Source: Candidatus Sulfotelmatobacter sp.
GTDB taxonomy: Bacteria; Acidobacteriota; Terriglobia; Terriglobales; Acidobacteriaceae
Assembly: GCA_036500765.1 (NCBI GenBank)
Contig: DASYBM010000004.1
Location: 434,001-498,000, forward strand
Direction: 5' to 3'
DNA: 64,000 nt
Under the pieces are notes generated by a model, which worked only from the letters and a program-made list of their open reading frames with translations, had not been told where the DNA came from and ran no database searches. Position numbers and translations under genes: made by a program. How positions within the stretch are numbered: the stretch's first letter is position 1; every line of letters begins with the position of its first letter. Positions 51,572 through 59,576 of the stretch are shown piece by piece.

Positions 51572-52308
51572 CTAGTCCTTAATTCCGAAACTCTTCATCA
51601 TGCGTTGTTTGAATTCTTCGAGCGCCTCTGGCGTGGGCGGCGCGTCGTCGTCTTCGTCGTCGCCGGCGCCGCGGAGGAAGTCGTCGGCCGTGAAAGGCTC
51701 TGGGCGCTTATCCCGATCGCGATGTAGTTCGAACAGCGCCGCGATGACCGAGGCAATCCGCCGTTGGCTGCGCCGCTCCTGGGCGTTGAAGCGATCGACC
51801 AACGCTTGAAACGTGCGCGGCGTCTCCCGCAGAAACTCGTCATCGCTTAGCCCGAGATCGAAGCGGGCGATGCTGCGGAACGCTTCAATTCCACCGGCAT
51901 CGGCAGCGGCGGCGGCGGTTCCTGCGGTTCCTGTGCCGGAGTTTCTTCCGGCGCCGCGGCGTTTGGGCTTGCGGCCTTGGCCTTCGGAAAATGCGCCGTC
52001 ACCGCCTTCGTCATCGCTTCGATCAGCGGATTCACTTCCGGACCGAACGGGATCTCCTCGCCGAGCCACGCGAGCGTGACCTCAGGATGCTTGCGTTGCA
52101 GCCCAGCCCACAGGCACGCTGCAAAACGCTCCGGATCTTCCTGCGGATTGATTTTGGCGAACGTGCCTTCCTGAAAGAGACTGTCGCCGGTTTTCTGTTT
52201 GTAGAGGATCACGGCCTGGAGATCGTAGACCAGGCTTAAATCCTTGCCGCCGATCGCGACCACCACGGCCGGCGCCAGCTCGCGCTGCAACACTTGAATT
52301 GGGTTCAT
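51572..52308 (-). CDS. Tail assembly chaperone GT fusion (via -1 frameshift)
   Basis: Ribosomes that slip by -1 at CCCAAAC (51967-51961) continue from the 153-residue G frame into the frame ending at 51572, giving a 245-residue fusion. The G part to the slip site is 116 codons; the T part continues RRGAGRN, IARFDLGLSDDEFLRE and EALEEFKQRMMKSF. This is the gpG/gpGT arrangement conserved in siphoviruses, where the two proteins chaperone tape measure and tail tube assembly. An independent in-frame ATG at 52069 exists but has no supporting RBS. Confidence 0.82.
51847..52308 (-). CDS. Tail assembly chaperone G
   Basis: A 153-residue protein starting MNPIQVLQRELAPAVVVAIGG, with a region LYDLQAVILYKQKTGDSLF and a Pro/Glu-rich C-terminus that ends at the normal stop (51847). 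It is encoded just after the tail tube and a small protein gene, and before the tape measure gene, as in lambda-type gene order. It overlaps the preceding small gene by 4 bases. Confidence 0.82.
   Translation of the reverse strand: MNPIQVLQRELAPAVVVAIGGKDLSLVYDLQAVILYKQKTGDSLFQEGTFAKINPQEDPERFAACLWAGLQRKHPEVTLAWLGEEIPFGPEVNPLIEAMTKAVTAHFPKAKAASPNAAAPEETPAQEPQEPPPPLPMPVELKRSAASPASISG
51935..51967 (-). other. Programmed -1 ribosomal frameshift signal
   Basis: The minus strand shows the heptamer C CCA AAC in the G frame (51967-51961), a spacer of 8 bases, and a perfect hairpin GCCGGA-AGAAAC-TCCGGC (51952-51935). This is the canonical slippery X XXY YYZ plus downstream stem. The two frames are offset by -1 (239 bases between starts). 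Shift efficiency cannot be read from sequence. Confidence 0.85.
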
Positions 52309-52547
52309 AGTTCCTCATGAATCGTTATCTTTGGCTCAGAGACCTGTAACTTCATCAGCTCTTCCGACGCCACCAGGCCGCGCAGCGGAATCTTGCGCGC
52401 GGAGACGAAGAGCGTCTGATCCGAGTTCAGAATTCGCACCACGACGCCAGGCTCCGTATCTTCGACGGCTTCGACGACGCGCAGCACTTCGCACACCAGC
52501 ACTGCGTCGTCGCCTGCCTTCAACGGAGATCCCGCCGCGTCGACCAC
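52305..52547 (-). CDS. Small phage protein, hypothetical
   Basis: An 80-residue protein (VRILNSDQTLFVSARKIPLRG) with an acidic patch. It overlaps the G gene start by 4 bases and follows the tail tube gene by 3 bases. Family not recognised. Confidence 0.6.
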   Translation of the reverse strand: MVDAAGSPLKAGDDAVLVCEVLRVVEAVEDTEPGVVVRILNSDQTLFVSARKIPLRGLVASEELMKLQVSEPKITIHEEL

Positions 52548-52550
52548 GAA

Positions 52551-53012
52551 CTACTCCTGGACGGTGAGGCCGGTGCCAGCCTGGGTGAAGGTCGACGGTC
52601 CGGAAACCTTGATCTTCGCCGTGAATTCAATCGGCTTCGACACGTCGATGTCGGCCGGAGTGAAGTCGGTCAGGTAGCCCTGAAACTTGAAATTCGAAGT
52701 GTCGGGCAGCACGAGTTTGAAGTACTCGAGTGTGGCCGTCTCCTGCAACGTCATCAGGTTGAAATAGGTCGAGTTGCCCGGATCGGTGATGCCGGTCAGA
52801 TCGTAAGTGCCAGGATCCATCGTCGTGGGAATGAATTCGTCGACGACGACTCCGCCTGAGGTTGTGGGAGAGCTGAGGTTGGTAATGTCTCCCGTCTTCA
52901 GTTTCGCGCCGCTCGGCTTAATCATTTTGACTTGAGCGATCGGCGTATAGGTAACTCCGTCCGGGCTGGTCTGCAGCGAAGATCCGGCGCCGGTGTAGGC
53001 CTTGGTGGTCAT
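52551..53012 (-). CDS. Phage tail tube protein
   Basis: A 153-residue beta-rich protein: GSSLQTSPDGVTYTPIAQVKMI, KTGDITNLSSPTTSGG, VDEFIPTTMDPGTYDLTG and IEFTAKIKVSGPSTF, a pattern of lambda V-like tail tube proteins. It polymerises to form the central tube of the non-contractile tail. No sheath gene is found nearby. Confidence 0.85.
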   Translation of the reverse strand: MTTKAYTGAGSSLQTSPDGVTYTPIAQVKMIKPSGAKLKTGDITNLSSPTTSGGVVVDEFIPTTMDPGTYDLTGITDPGNSTYFNLMTLQETATLEYFKLVLPDTSNFKFQGYLTDFTPADIDVSKPIEFTAKIKVSGPSTFTQAGTGLTVQE

Positions 53013-53069
53013 GGCATTCTCCTAAGTGTTGTGTGGATGTTTTTGAACGTGTGCGAATGGAAGTTGGGT

Positions 53070-53525
53070 TTAATTGCCGGGCGTGCCGGCGACGAGCGGT
53101 TCGGTGTAAAAGCCTTCGATATCGAGCATGGAGCGATAGAGGTAGCCGATGCCGCCTTGCTCGAAAGCGTCGTCCTGATCGGAATGCACGTGCGTGAACG
53201 TGACCACGGTCTCGTCCGGCAGCGCTCCACTGAAATCCTGAAGAAAGGCGCGAATCGCCTGTGAGAGCTGGCGCGCGGTCGTAGCGTCGTCGGCGTAGCT
53301 GTCAAACTGAAAGCGGCCGCGGGTGAGAGAACTGGATCCGTCAAGACTTTTCTCCGCCGGCGAGCTCGTGATCAGGTGAAGCACAACGTACGGCCGCGCG
53401 GCCTGCTTCACCGCCAGGCTGAAATAAATTCCGGTGCCAGGAGCAGAATTCGGCGCCGGCGCGATCAGTGAAGCGACGCTCGGCGTCGTCGATAACAGCA
53501 TGAACAATCCGTTCTTTACCGCCAT
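53070..53525 (-). CDS. DUF3168-type tail terminator protein
   Basis: A 151-residue protein (MAVKNGLFMLLSTTPSVASLIA, IYFSLAVKQAARPYVVLHLI, RGRFQFDSYADDATTARQL) that matches DUF3168 phage proteins, which close the tail. It overlaps the secreted glycosidase-like gene upstream by 1 base. The frame is preserved. Confidence 0.85.
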   Translation of the reverse strand: MAVKNGLFMLLSTTPSVASLIAPAPNSAPGTGIYFSLAVKQAARPYVVLHLITSSPAEKSLDGSSSLTRGRFQFDSYADDATTARQLSQAIRAFLQDFSGALPDETVVTFTHVHSDQDDAFEQGGIGYLYRSMLDIEGFYTEPLVAGTPGN

Positions 53526-54994
53526 CAGCGAATTCCGATTCCGAGTTCCGAGAGTCCGATGCTTCCGGTGACCGTAGATGTCGCGCCAGAAGCGAGCAGC
53601 AAAATAGGCTTCAACCCAACCGGCGCAGTGCCGCTGATGTTGTGGCTCAATCCCTGCAGGTCAAGATAGCTGCCATAGCCGGTCTCAGTTTGTGGCGATG
53701 TTGAGCATCCGGATCCACAACTTTGAGAAGTATCAAAGGTGATTCTGAAAGCGGTTCCGGACGCATTAGTGCCGCTGATTTTGTAGATCGATCCAGTCAC
53801 GGTCGCCGCATTTACCGTCGAGCCGATAAGCCACTTGGCCACAGTGTCATAGGCCGTCGCAGCAACGTTTCCCTGCAGGCCCAGGCCGAGATGAGCATCC
53901 CATGTGTAATAGACAGACGTCAGAATCGGGGGGTTCGAGAATGAAGCCTGGAGGACGTATTCGATGGCAACGTAGGCGGCGAGAATGTCACTGTTTGCGG
54001 CTTCCGAAGTTGAAACCGGGCCCCACTCCCCGTTCCACAAGGCCGTAGGCAGGCTGTCGCGGGTGATTTCGCCGACGGCCGCGTTGTACTGCTGAATGAT
54101 CTGCGTCGGATCGGAGTTCGGAGTTCCTCGCATGTGATCGTTGGTGACATCGAAGGTCTCTGCTCCAGTTACGGTTTGCGCGGACCAGTTGCATCCGTTG
54201 ATGCTGCCGGCCGGAGCTGAGATCGAGGTATTGGCGTAGAGGTTCATCCATCCGCCGAGCCCAGAGCTGAAGCCATGGAAAGATGGGCCAATTACCTGGA
54301 TGCTGGCATTCGCGCAGTGCGCGATTTTATAGAGATCCCAAGCCATGCGAACCGCGCGGCTCAGAGAAGCCGTGGTGGTGCCGCATGCCGCCACAGCTCC
54401 AGTTCCACCCGGACACCAGAAGTTCGGGGAATCTTGCTCGTTCCACGTCTCAATGGCGGCGATCTTCGTGGTGTAGCGATTCATCACCGTGCTGATGAAG
54501 CTCTGGAACTGCGCGTCGGTGCCGGTGCCGTCTGCGTTTACGTCACTCGGTGGAAGGCAGCTCCCATCGCCCGCGCTCGCGCATTGCGTCCCTCCGCCAT
54601 AACCGGAGGCGGTCGGTCCAGGAAAGCAGGTTCCTGGATCCGGCTGGCCATTGCATGCCGTGGCCCAAATTGGAGTCGCGCCGACCGTGTAGAAAACCTT
54701 CATTCCCTGGCCAGGAGCGAGGGTGTTCACGACCTCATCGAGTTTCGTCCAGACAAACGTTCCGGAGGAGGGTTCGACATTCAGCCATTTCATGGCTGAG
54801 TCCCACACGCGGAAATACTTGATGGCCGCAACGCTGCCAGTGCCATCGGTCGGAGGCCAGGTTGGGGGCGGAGGCGTTGCTGAAACGCTATTCCAGTCAG
54901 CCCCAAAAAAAGACGAGCTGGGGACAGTTTGCGCCACCGCCGCTGACAGCAGCGATAGAAGCGCAGCAGCGTGTAATAGAAGCCTGAATCTCAC
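53525..54994 (-). CDS. Secreted clan GH-A-type glycoside hydrolase-like protein in the phage tail module
   Basis: A 489-residue protein with a signal peptide (LLLHAAALLSLLSAAVAQ). The catalytic domain has IETWNEQDSPNFW, in which an Asn-Glu pair is the usual acid/base of clan GH-A enzymes (GH5, GH39, GH51), and ALWNGEWGP, with a Glu in a position fitting the nucleophile. Similar to GH39-like xylosidases by eye only. It lies between the DUF3168 and 494-residue secreted protein genes and overlaps both (1 and 4 bases). Its position suggests phage depolymerase or cell-envelope degradation; substrate unknown. Confidence 0.7.
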   Translation of the reverse strand: MRFRLLLHAAALLSLLSAAVAQTVPSSSFFGADWNSVSATPPPPTWPPTDGTGSVAAIKYFRVWDSAMKWLNVEPSSGTFVWTKLDEVVNTLAPGQGMKVFYTVGATPIWATACNGQPDPGTCFPGPTASGYGGGTQCASAGDGSCLPPSDVNADGTGTDAQFQSFISTVMNRYTTKIAAIETWNEQDSPNFWCPGGTGAVAACGTTTASLSRAVRMAWDLYKIAHCANASIQVIGPSFHGFSSGLGGWMNLYANTSISAPAGSINGCNWSAQTVTGAETFDVTNDHMRGTPNSDPTQIIQQYNAAVGEITRDSLPTALWNGEWGPVSTSEAANSDILAAYVAIEYVLQASFSNPPILTSVYYTWDAHLGLGLQGNVAATAYDTVAKWLIGSTVNAATVTGSIYKISGTNASGTAFRITFDTSQSCGSGCSTSPQTETGYGSYLDLQGLSHNISGTAPVGLKPILLLASGATSTVTGSIGLSELGIGIR

Positions 54995-56475
54995 GGCGCA
55001 ACGAACCCCGTGATCAGGACGTCAGCGGTTCCCGCGGTGGTGCCGGCTTGCGTGGCGCAGATTGCGTTCGCGGCAACTGGCACGAGTGGAGAATTAAGAT
55101 TCAACTGCGACACGCTGACGGCGGTGTCCGGAAACGTCGGCGTGAGGGTCGTCTGTCCAGTGGCGCAGTTTGTGCCCGTACCCTGGACCAACTGGAGAGT
55201 CGTCGCCGAGCCAGCAGTTCGGGTGTTGAATACGACGTTCGTGACGTAGAGAGTCAGCCCTGCGCCCGGCGTCGCCTCGATCTGCGTTGTCGTGTTGGTG
55301 CTGAGAGTGATGAAAGCCGAGAACGGCTGCGAACTTCCAGTGCGAACAAAGAGATTTCCGACGAGATCGGAAAGAAAGTTATTAGCCTTAGCGTTGGTCG
55401 TCGCGGCGGGAAGTGATCCGGTGCTCTGGGACTGGGTGACGGTTTCAATGCCGTGCCCAGGGAGTGCGGCTCCTGGAGCGGTATCAATGTTGTTTCCACC
55501 GTTTCCGACGATACCGACTTTCGGAATACCGCTGCTCACCCCCGCGGAAGGCCAGGCATTTCCGTTAAAGGTTGTAAAGTTCGAAGTGAGTATCGAGGTC
55601 GCTGGCAGAGAATCAAATCCCACCGAGATGGTTCCCGCAGTGGGATAGGTGCCGCAGGTGAAGACGGCGACCAGGTTGTCGCCGTATGCGTAGGCCAGCG
55701 AGGGAGCGACCGAAAAAGACTGATAACTGTTTCCTGGAGTGAAGGCAACAGTGGCGATCGCCGAACTCAGCGGCCCGCCGTTCGAACCCTGCAGATCGAG
55801 TGCAACTTGGCATCCTGACGGGGAGCCGGTGATCGACGAACCTCCTATCCACAAAGAGCCGGTCGCTGAAAACCCCGGCAATCTCACAGCCCCGCTGGTT
55901 GCGGTGCCTGTGGCGGCGACTCCGTTGAGGAGCAGGCCGTAGAGCGAAATGGCCGTGCCGCCGATCTGCGAGATATTGTCCACCCACGGAGTGGTTCCCT
56001 GAGTGACAGTCGGCCCTGAGCTGGCAGACGAGTTGCTTCTATAGCCAAAGAGAAATAGGGTGACCGTTCCGGATCCCGTGACGCTGGGAGTGATCTGGCC
56101 GAAATTCGTCGGCGTCGTGGGAGTCGAACTCGTATAGGAGCCAGCAGAAGCAAGAGATCCGATAGTGCCAGAGGTAATAATTCCGCCCGTGCTGTAATCC
56201 CCCGCAGCTCCCGTTGCCGAAGAATCGAGCGACAGCGAAGCGGCCGAAACTGTTCCTGACGGTACCCAAGTGATTTGCCAATAGGTGAGACTCCCGACGC
56301 TGAACTGATAGGGGGTTGAGACAGAAGTTAAATTGCACTTCAGTCCCAGCTGCCAGGCTGGACTACCGGGATCGGAGGCCGGTACGCAGGTTTGCGCTTC
56401 GCCGGTGGGCACGAGGCAAAGCAGCAGGAAGATGAAAATTCCTGCGATCGTGAAAACTGAATTTCGTTTTGTCAT
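54991..56475 (-). CDS. Large secreted beta-rich phage protein
   Basis: A 494-residue protein from the ATG at 56475 (GGAGA upstream; the longer frame lacks support). Signal peptide (FTIAGIFIFLLLCLVPTGEAQ), then a Ser/Thr/Gly-rich beta protein with several short repeats (SGTIGSLASAGSY, TPSVTGSGTVTLFLFG) and a C-terminal region (STNTTTQIEATPGAGLTLYV, VVFNTRTAGSAT) reminiscent of phage tail fibre or decoration proteins. Neither function nor fold is established. It is coupled to the glycosidase gene. Confidence 0.68.
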   Translation of the reverse strand: MTKRNSVFTIAGIFIFLLLCLVPTGEAQTCVPASDPGSPAWQLGLKCNLTSVSTPYQFSVGSLTYWQITWVPSGTVSAASLSLDSSATGAAGDYSTGGIITSGTIGSLASAGSYTSSTPTTPTNFGQITPSVTGSGTVTLFLFGYRSNSSASSGPTVTQGTTPWVDNISQIGGTAISLYGLLLNGVAATGTATSGAVRLPGFSATGSLWIGGSSITGSPSGCQVALDLQGSNGGPLSSAIATVAFTPGNSYQSFSVAPSLAYAYGDNLVAVFTCGTYPTAGTISVGFDSLPATSILTSNFTTFNGNAWPSAGVSSGIPKVGIVGNGGNNIDTAPGAALPGHGIETVTQSQSTGSLPAATTNAKANNFLSDLVGNLFVRTGSSQPFSAFITLSTNTTTQIEATPGAGLTLYVTNVVFNTRTAGSATTLQLVQGTGTNCATGQTTLTPTFPDTAVSVSQLNLNSPLVPVAANAICATQAGTTAGTADVLITGFVAP

Positions 56476-56497
56476 AACGGAATCTCCTGAAAAATGG

Positions 56498-56884
56498 TCA
56501 TTGGGCGCTCTGGCCAATTTCGGCGCAGAGCATGCGCAGCTCGTAGCGGCCTTCATCGGCGTCTTCAATGGCTACGATTTGAAAGGTCCGCACCTGGCCG
56601 TCGAATGTGTTACTGACCAGCATGTCCTGGGTAACGCCTTGCATAAAGGGAATCGTTACCAGGTGCGAAACCTTCTGCTCGATCTGCTGCTGCTTGTCGA
56701 CTTCCTGCGCAGAGAGCGCGCGGATCGCCGCCCAGACGCCGACCGCGAAAGGGCTGGGCAGCAGCGTCGTGCCATCGAGATTCTTCGCGCCAGGCTGCAG
56801 CAGCGTGACCACGCGATTGAAGGCCCCTAATGGCGTGGTCGCACCGGGCAGCGGCGGCAGCGAGCTTAGGCGACGAAGAGACAT
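56498..56884 (-). CDS. Phage head closure (gp9-like) protein
   Basis: A 128-residue protein: SLRRLSSLPPLPGATTPLG, EVDKQQQIEQKVSHLVTIPFMQGV, DGQVRTFQIVAIEDADEGRYEL, a pattern of the SPP1 gp16/HK97 gp9-like head closure family. It sits between the connector and tail completion genes. Confidence 0.8.
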   Translation of the reverse strand: MSLRRLSSLPPLPGATTPLGAFNRVVTLLQPGAKNLDGTTLLPSPFAVGVWAAIRALSAQEVDKQQQIEQKVSHLVTIPFMQGVTQDMLVSNTFDGQVRTFQIVAIEDADEGRYELRMLCAEIGQSAQ

Positions 56885-56891
56885 GCCGTAC

Positions 56892-57329
56892 TTATTGCCA
56901 GCGAACTACGGCCACTTTCACCAGCGCCGAGCTCGTGGTCATGGTGACCAAGCCACCCGAGATCCAGCCCGGCAGGAACTTCATCTGGATCGAGATGAAG
57001 CCGTTGGCCGCAATGCTGTAGTTGGTGAGCGAGGTGTCAGTTCGGCCCAGGTTGTCGGCGACGCTGCTGATGGTGACGGTGTGTGCAGAGGTATCGGTGT
57101 TATTGAAAATCAGAACTTCCTGGCCGGTGGCCGCGTAGCTGTTTCCGTTGCTGGCATCCATGGCGGTGAAAGTGAGCGTGAGATCGCCCGCGAGCACCGC
57201 ATAGTTGTTGAGCTTCAGCTGGACCGGCGTAAGAGCGGTGGGCGTGGCAAAAGCAGCTACGCTCACGATAACGACCATCAGCATAACGGCCGTGATGCGC
57301 GTGAAAAGCGAAGGCGTGGTTTTCTTCAT
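56892..57329 (-). CDS. Small exported virion-like protein
   Basis: A 145-residue protein. The N-terminus (FTRITAVMLMVVIVSVAAFA) is a Sec signal peptide. The mature part (VLIFNNTDTSAHTVTISSVAD, GRTDTSLTNYSIAANGFISIQM) looks like the small beta-proteins that sit near head genes in many phages, which normally lack signal peptides. It lies between head-tail connector and head closure genes. Confidence 0.68.
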   Translation of the reverse strand: MKKTTPSLFTRITAVMLMVVIVSVAAFATPTALTPVQLKLNNYAVLAGDLTLTFTAMDASNGNSYAATGQEVLIFNNTDTSAHTVTISSVADNLGRTDTSLTNYSIAANGFISIQMKFLPGWISGGLVTMTTSSALVKVAVVRWQ

Positions 57330-57356
57330 TGCTATTCTCCTGTAGGTTGGTTGTCT

Positions 57357-58256
57357 TCAGCCCCGCGTGGGGGACAAGATGTAAACTTTCCAGCGATTGA
57401 GCAGGCGATCGAGCGCGGGATTTTGCGAGATCGCTCCGCTGAAAGAAATATCGCGATTGAAATAGCCGTCTGAAATCAGCAGGCGCATGGCGTGCCGCAA
57501 CGTGGCCGGCACCGCTTTTCCGTTACTGCCATAGCCAGCGATGAAATGGATCTGCACCGCATTCGGAACGTAAAGCACCGGCGGCCAGTTTCCGCCGGCA
57601 AGCGGGAAGATGCGCGGAGGCACGGAATCGTAGTCGTAAATAAAGTCTCCGGAGTCGGGCACCGGTCCCATGCAGGTCCAGGTCAGCATGCCGTCCGTGG
57701 TGGTCCCATTGAGCGCCATGCTCCACGCCGGCTGGTTTGTCCCCGACATCGAGGTTGAGTCCTCATCGGCCTGAGTGACTCCGGTGACCACCTGTAAATT
57801 GCCGTTTGGATCCTCAATCTGATCGGACAGGTTGTACTCATGCAACGGCTGCCAGCTGAATAGAGCGGGATACAGCGCATCGATATTCCCGGTGACACTG
57901 TCGCTGTAGGTGATCTTGGTGATCGAGCGCAGCGGGCCACGCAGCAACTTGATCATCTGCGAATAGTTCCACAGCGTTGTCGAGTACCGCGGCAGCGAGT
58001 AGTAGCTGGGCGGATACGCCTGCTGGCTGGTGACCGAGTCGACGAAGTAGGGAAAAGAATCGAGCGATTGCCGGTAGCCTTTGTTGATCAGCGAGCGCCC
58101 GGTAAACCCTTCGACATATTCGCGCGCCGACTGAATCAACTCCGTGATGAAGCTGTCGTCGGCCGTATCGGCCGGCGACCGCTTCAGGTAGTTCTTCACG
58201 TCCGCGAGCAGCAACGGCTCGGCGATCGGCGCGATCTCTTCGACGATGTAGGGCAC
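57357..58256 (-). CDS. Head-tail connector protein (gp6-like)
   Basis: A 299-residue protein. N-terminal part: LLLADVKNYLKRSPADTAD, ELIQSAREYVEGFTGRSLI, typical of HK97 gp6-like connectors. It is longer than the usual ~100-200 residues; the extra middle (VTGVTQADEDSTSMSGTNQP) includes an insert with Ig-like or beta-rich content. The C-terminus (ATLRHAMRLLISDGYFNRD) returns to the helical pattern. Confidence 0.83.
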   Translation of the reverse strand: MPYIVEEIAPIAEPLLLADVKNYLKRSPADTADDSFITELIQSAREYVEGFTGRSLINKGYRQSLDSFPYFVDSVTSQQAYPPSYYSLPRYSTTLWNYSQMIKLLRGPLRSITKITYSDSVTGNIDALYPALFSWQPLHEYNLSDQIEDPNGNLQVVTGVTQADEDSTSMSGTNQPAWSMALNGTTTDGMLTWTCMGPVPDSGDFIYDYDSVPPRIFPLAGGNWPPVLYVPNAVQIHFIAGYGSNGKAVPATLRHAMRLLISDGYFNRDISFSGAISQNPALDRLLNRWKVYILSPTRG

Positions 58257-58259
58257 GGG

Positions 58260-58580
58260 TTAGCTGCCAGCTCCTGGCTGAACCGGCGCGGTAGCGTCCG
58301 GGCCTTCGGCAGACGTAGCAGCCGCGGGTGCAGTTTCGACCGCGGGCGCTGCGGCGACTTCAGGTGACGGGGCGATCGGCGCAACTGGCGCAGGCGCAAC
58401 TGGCGCAGATGTTGGCGGCGCCGGCGGGAAGAGAGCCTGGAGTTCAGCCTCGATCACCAAACCCCAATAGTGTTTGAGGCTCTCCTGACGTTCAGGAGAT
58501 AGATCGGCCAGCAGCGACTCAGTCGTGGGATCAGCCACGAGTGCAGCGACAATTAAAGCGGCAGCTTCCATGAAGTTCAC
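58260..58580 (-). CDS. Phage hypothetical protein with a Pro/Ala-rich tail
   Basis: A 106-residue protein, first half helical (EAAALIVAALVADPTTESLLADLSPERQ), second half of low-complexity Pro/Ala/Val/Glu. It overlaps the start of the next small gene by 4 bases. The function is unknown. Confidence 0.58.
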   Translation of the reverse strand: MNFMEAAALIVAALVADPTTESLLADLSPERQESLKHYWGLVIEAELQALFPPAPPTSAPVAPAPVAPIAPSPEVAAAPAVETAPAAATSAEGPDATAPVQPGAGS

Positions 58581-58840
58581 CTCGATCGATTTTTGTTTTT
58601 GCGTGAGAACAATCCCGGCTTTTTGGTGGGACCGGCTTGCGCCGGCGCCACAGCTCGTTCGCCGGCGGGCGCGACGGCCGTCGATTCAGGCTTCGATTCA
58701 GGCTTTACGCGATCCCCTGAAGAAGAGGGAGAACCGACTTCTTCGGCCATGCCGCTGTTGATCATGGCGCGAGCCACATCAGGAACCATCTCCGTCACCT
58801 GGCCGGTACTTCGAACACGAATCGTTTTGTAACCGTTCAT
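58577..58840 (-). CDS. Small phage protein (head-module), hypothetical
   Basis: An 87-residue protein from the ATG at 58840: MNGYKTIRVRSTGQVTEMVP, DVARAMINSGMAEEV, then a charged, Ala/Pro/Lys-rich tail. Small proteins starting with this motif occur beside capsid genes in many siphoviruses. The function is not known. Confidence 0.6.
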   Translation of the reverse strand: MNGYKTIRVRSTGQVTEMVPDVARAMINSGMAEEVGSPSSSGDRVKPESKPESTAVAPAGERAVAPAQAGPTKKPGLFSRKNKNRSR

Positions 58841-58923
58841 GTGAGATTGCCTTTCGTGGAAAGGTGGAAAAACGTCACTGGAAGCCGCGAGAGAAAAAAA
58901 CGGGCGGCTTCCAGTGCCCAAAC

Positions 58924-59472
58924 CTAGCTGATGGTGACGCCGCTCTGTTGTACGGGGATCCAGAAGCCGTTCCTGGCCACCAGCGTCACAAAGCTGCCCT
59001 GAGTGCCGTTAAAGGTCATCAGGTGATGAGCTGGAATGATCTTGCCGGCAGCAGTAGTCACGGTGTGGGCGTGCGCACTGTTGTCGATGATCGTGATCTC
59101 CAGGCCATCGTTACCGCCCGCAGCAGGCGACCCAGCAACCGGAGTAGCCAACGTACAAGCGTCGACGCCGGCTGTTTCGATGAAGCTGGTGCCGCAAATG
59201 GGCGGCGTAGCGCCATTGCCGAGCAGTCCGCCGCCGCCTGTGATGACGTCGGTTGTGCCGGTAAGCACTTCAAACTGAAATGGCAGGTTGCTGCTTTGGC
59301 CAACGATCGTGTCATAGTCGGGCGAGGTGGGTGCGACCATAGGGCCGGGAGTCTGCGCGGTGATGGTAGTTCCGAACAGCGCTGCGGCGCCAAGCGCGGC
59401 GAGACAGGCGATCAGGCCTTTCAATCCCACCGCGGACGTGAATGCGAAAGCGAAACAAAGAATCGGGTGCAT
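58924..59472 (-). CDS. Exported virion-like protein next to the capsid gene
   Basis: A 182-residue protein from the ATG at 59472 (AGGAG upstream). The N-terminus has a long hydrophobic stretch (VGLKGLIACLAALGAAALFG) consistent with a signal peptide or anchor. The mature part (LEITIIDNSAHAHTVTTAAG, LMTFNGTQGSFVTLVARNGFW) resembles phage capsid decoration-like beta proteins. Decoration proteins usually have no signal peptide. It lies between the capsid gene and the small protein genes. Confidence 0.68.
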   Translation of the reverse strand: MHPILCFAFAFTSAVGLKGLIACLAALGAAALFGTTITAQTPGPMVAPTSPDYDTIVGQSSNLPFQFEVLTGTTDVITGGGGLLGNGATPPICGTSFIETAGVDACTLATPVAGSPAAGGNDGLEITIIDNSAHAHTVTTAAGKIIPAHHLMTFNGTQGSFVTLVARNGFWIPVQQSGVTIS

Positions 59473-59576
59473 AAGAGTCTTCTCCTCTTGCGAAATTTGG
59501 TTAGAACCTTCGGAAACAGAAGTTCCCCGCGACCGCTCCCGAAAGACGAAGCGGTCGCGGAAACCCCTGGGACGAC

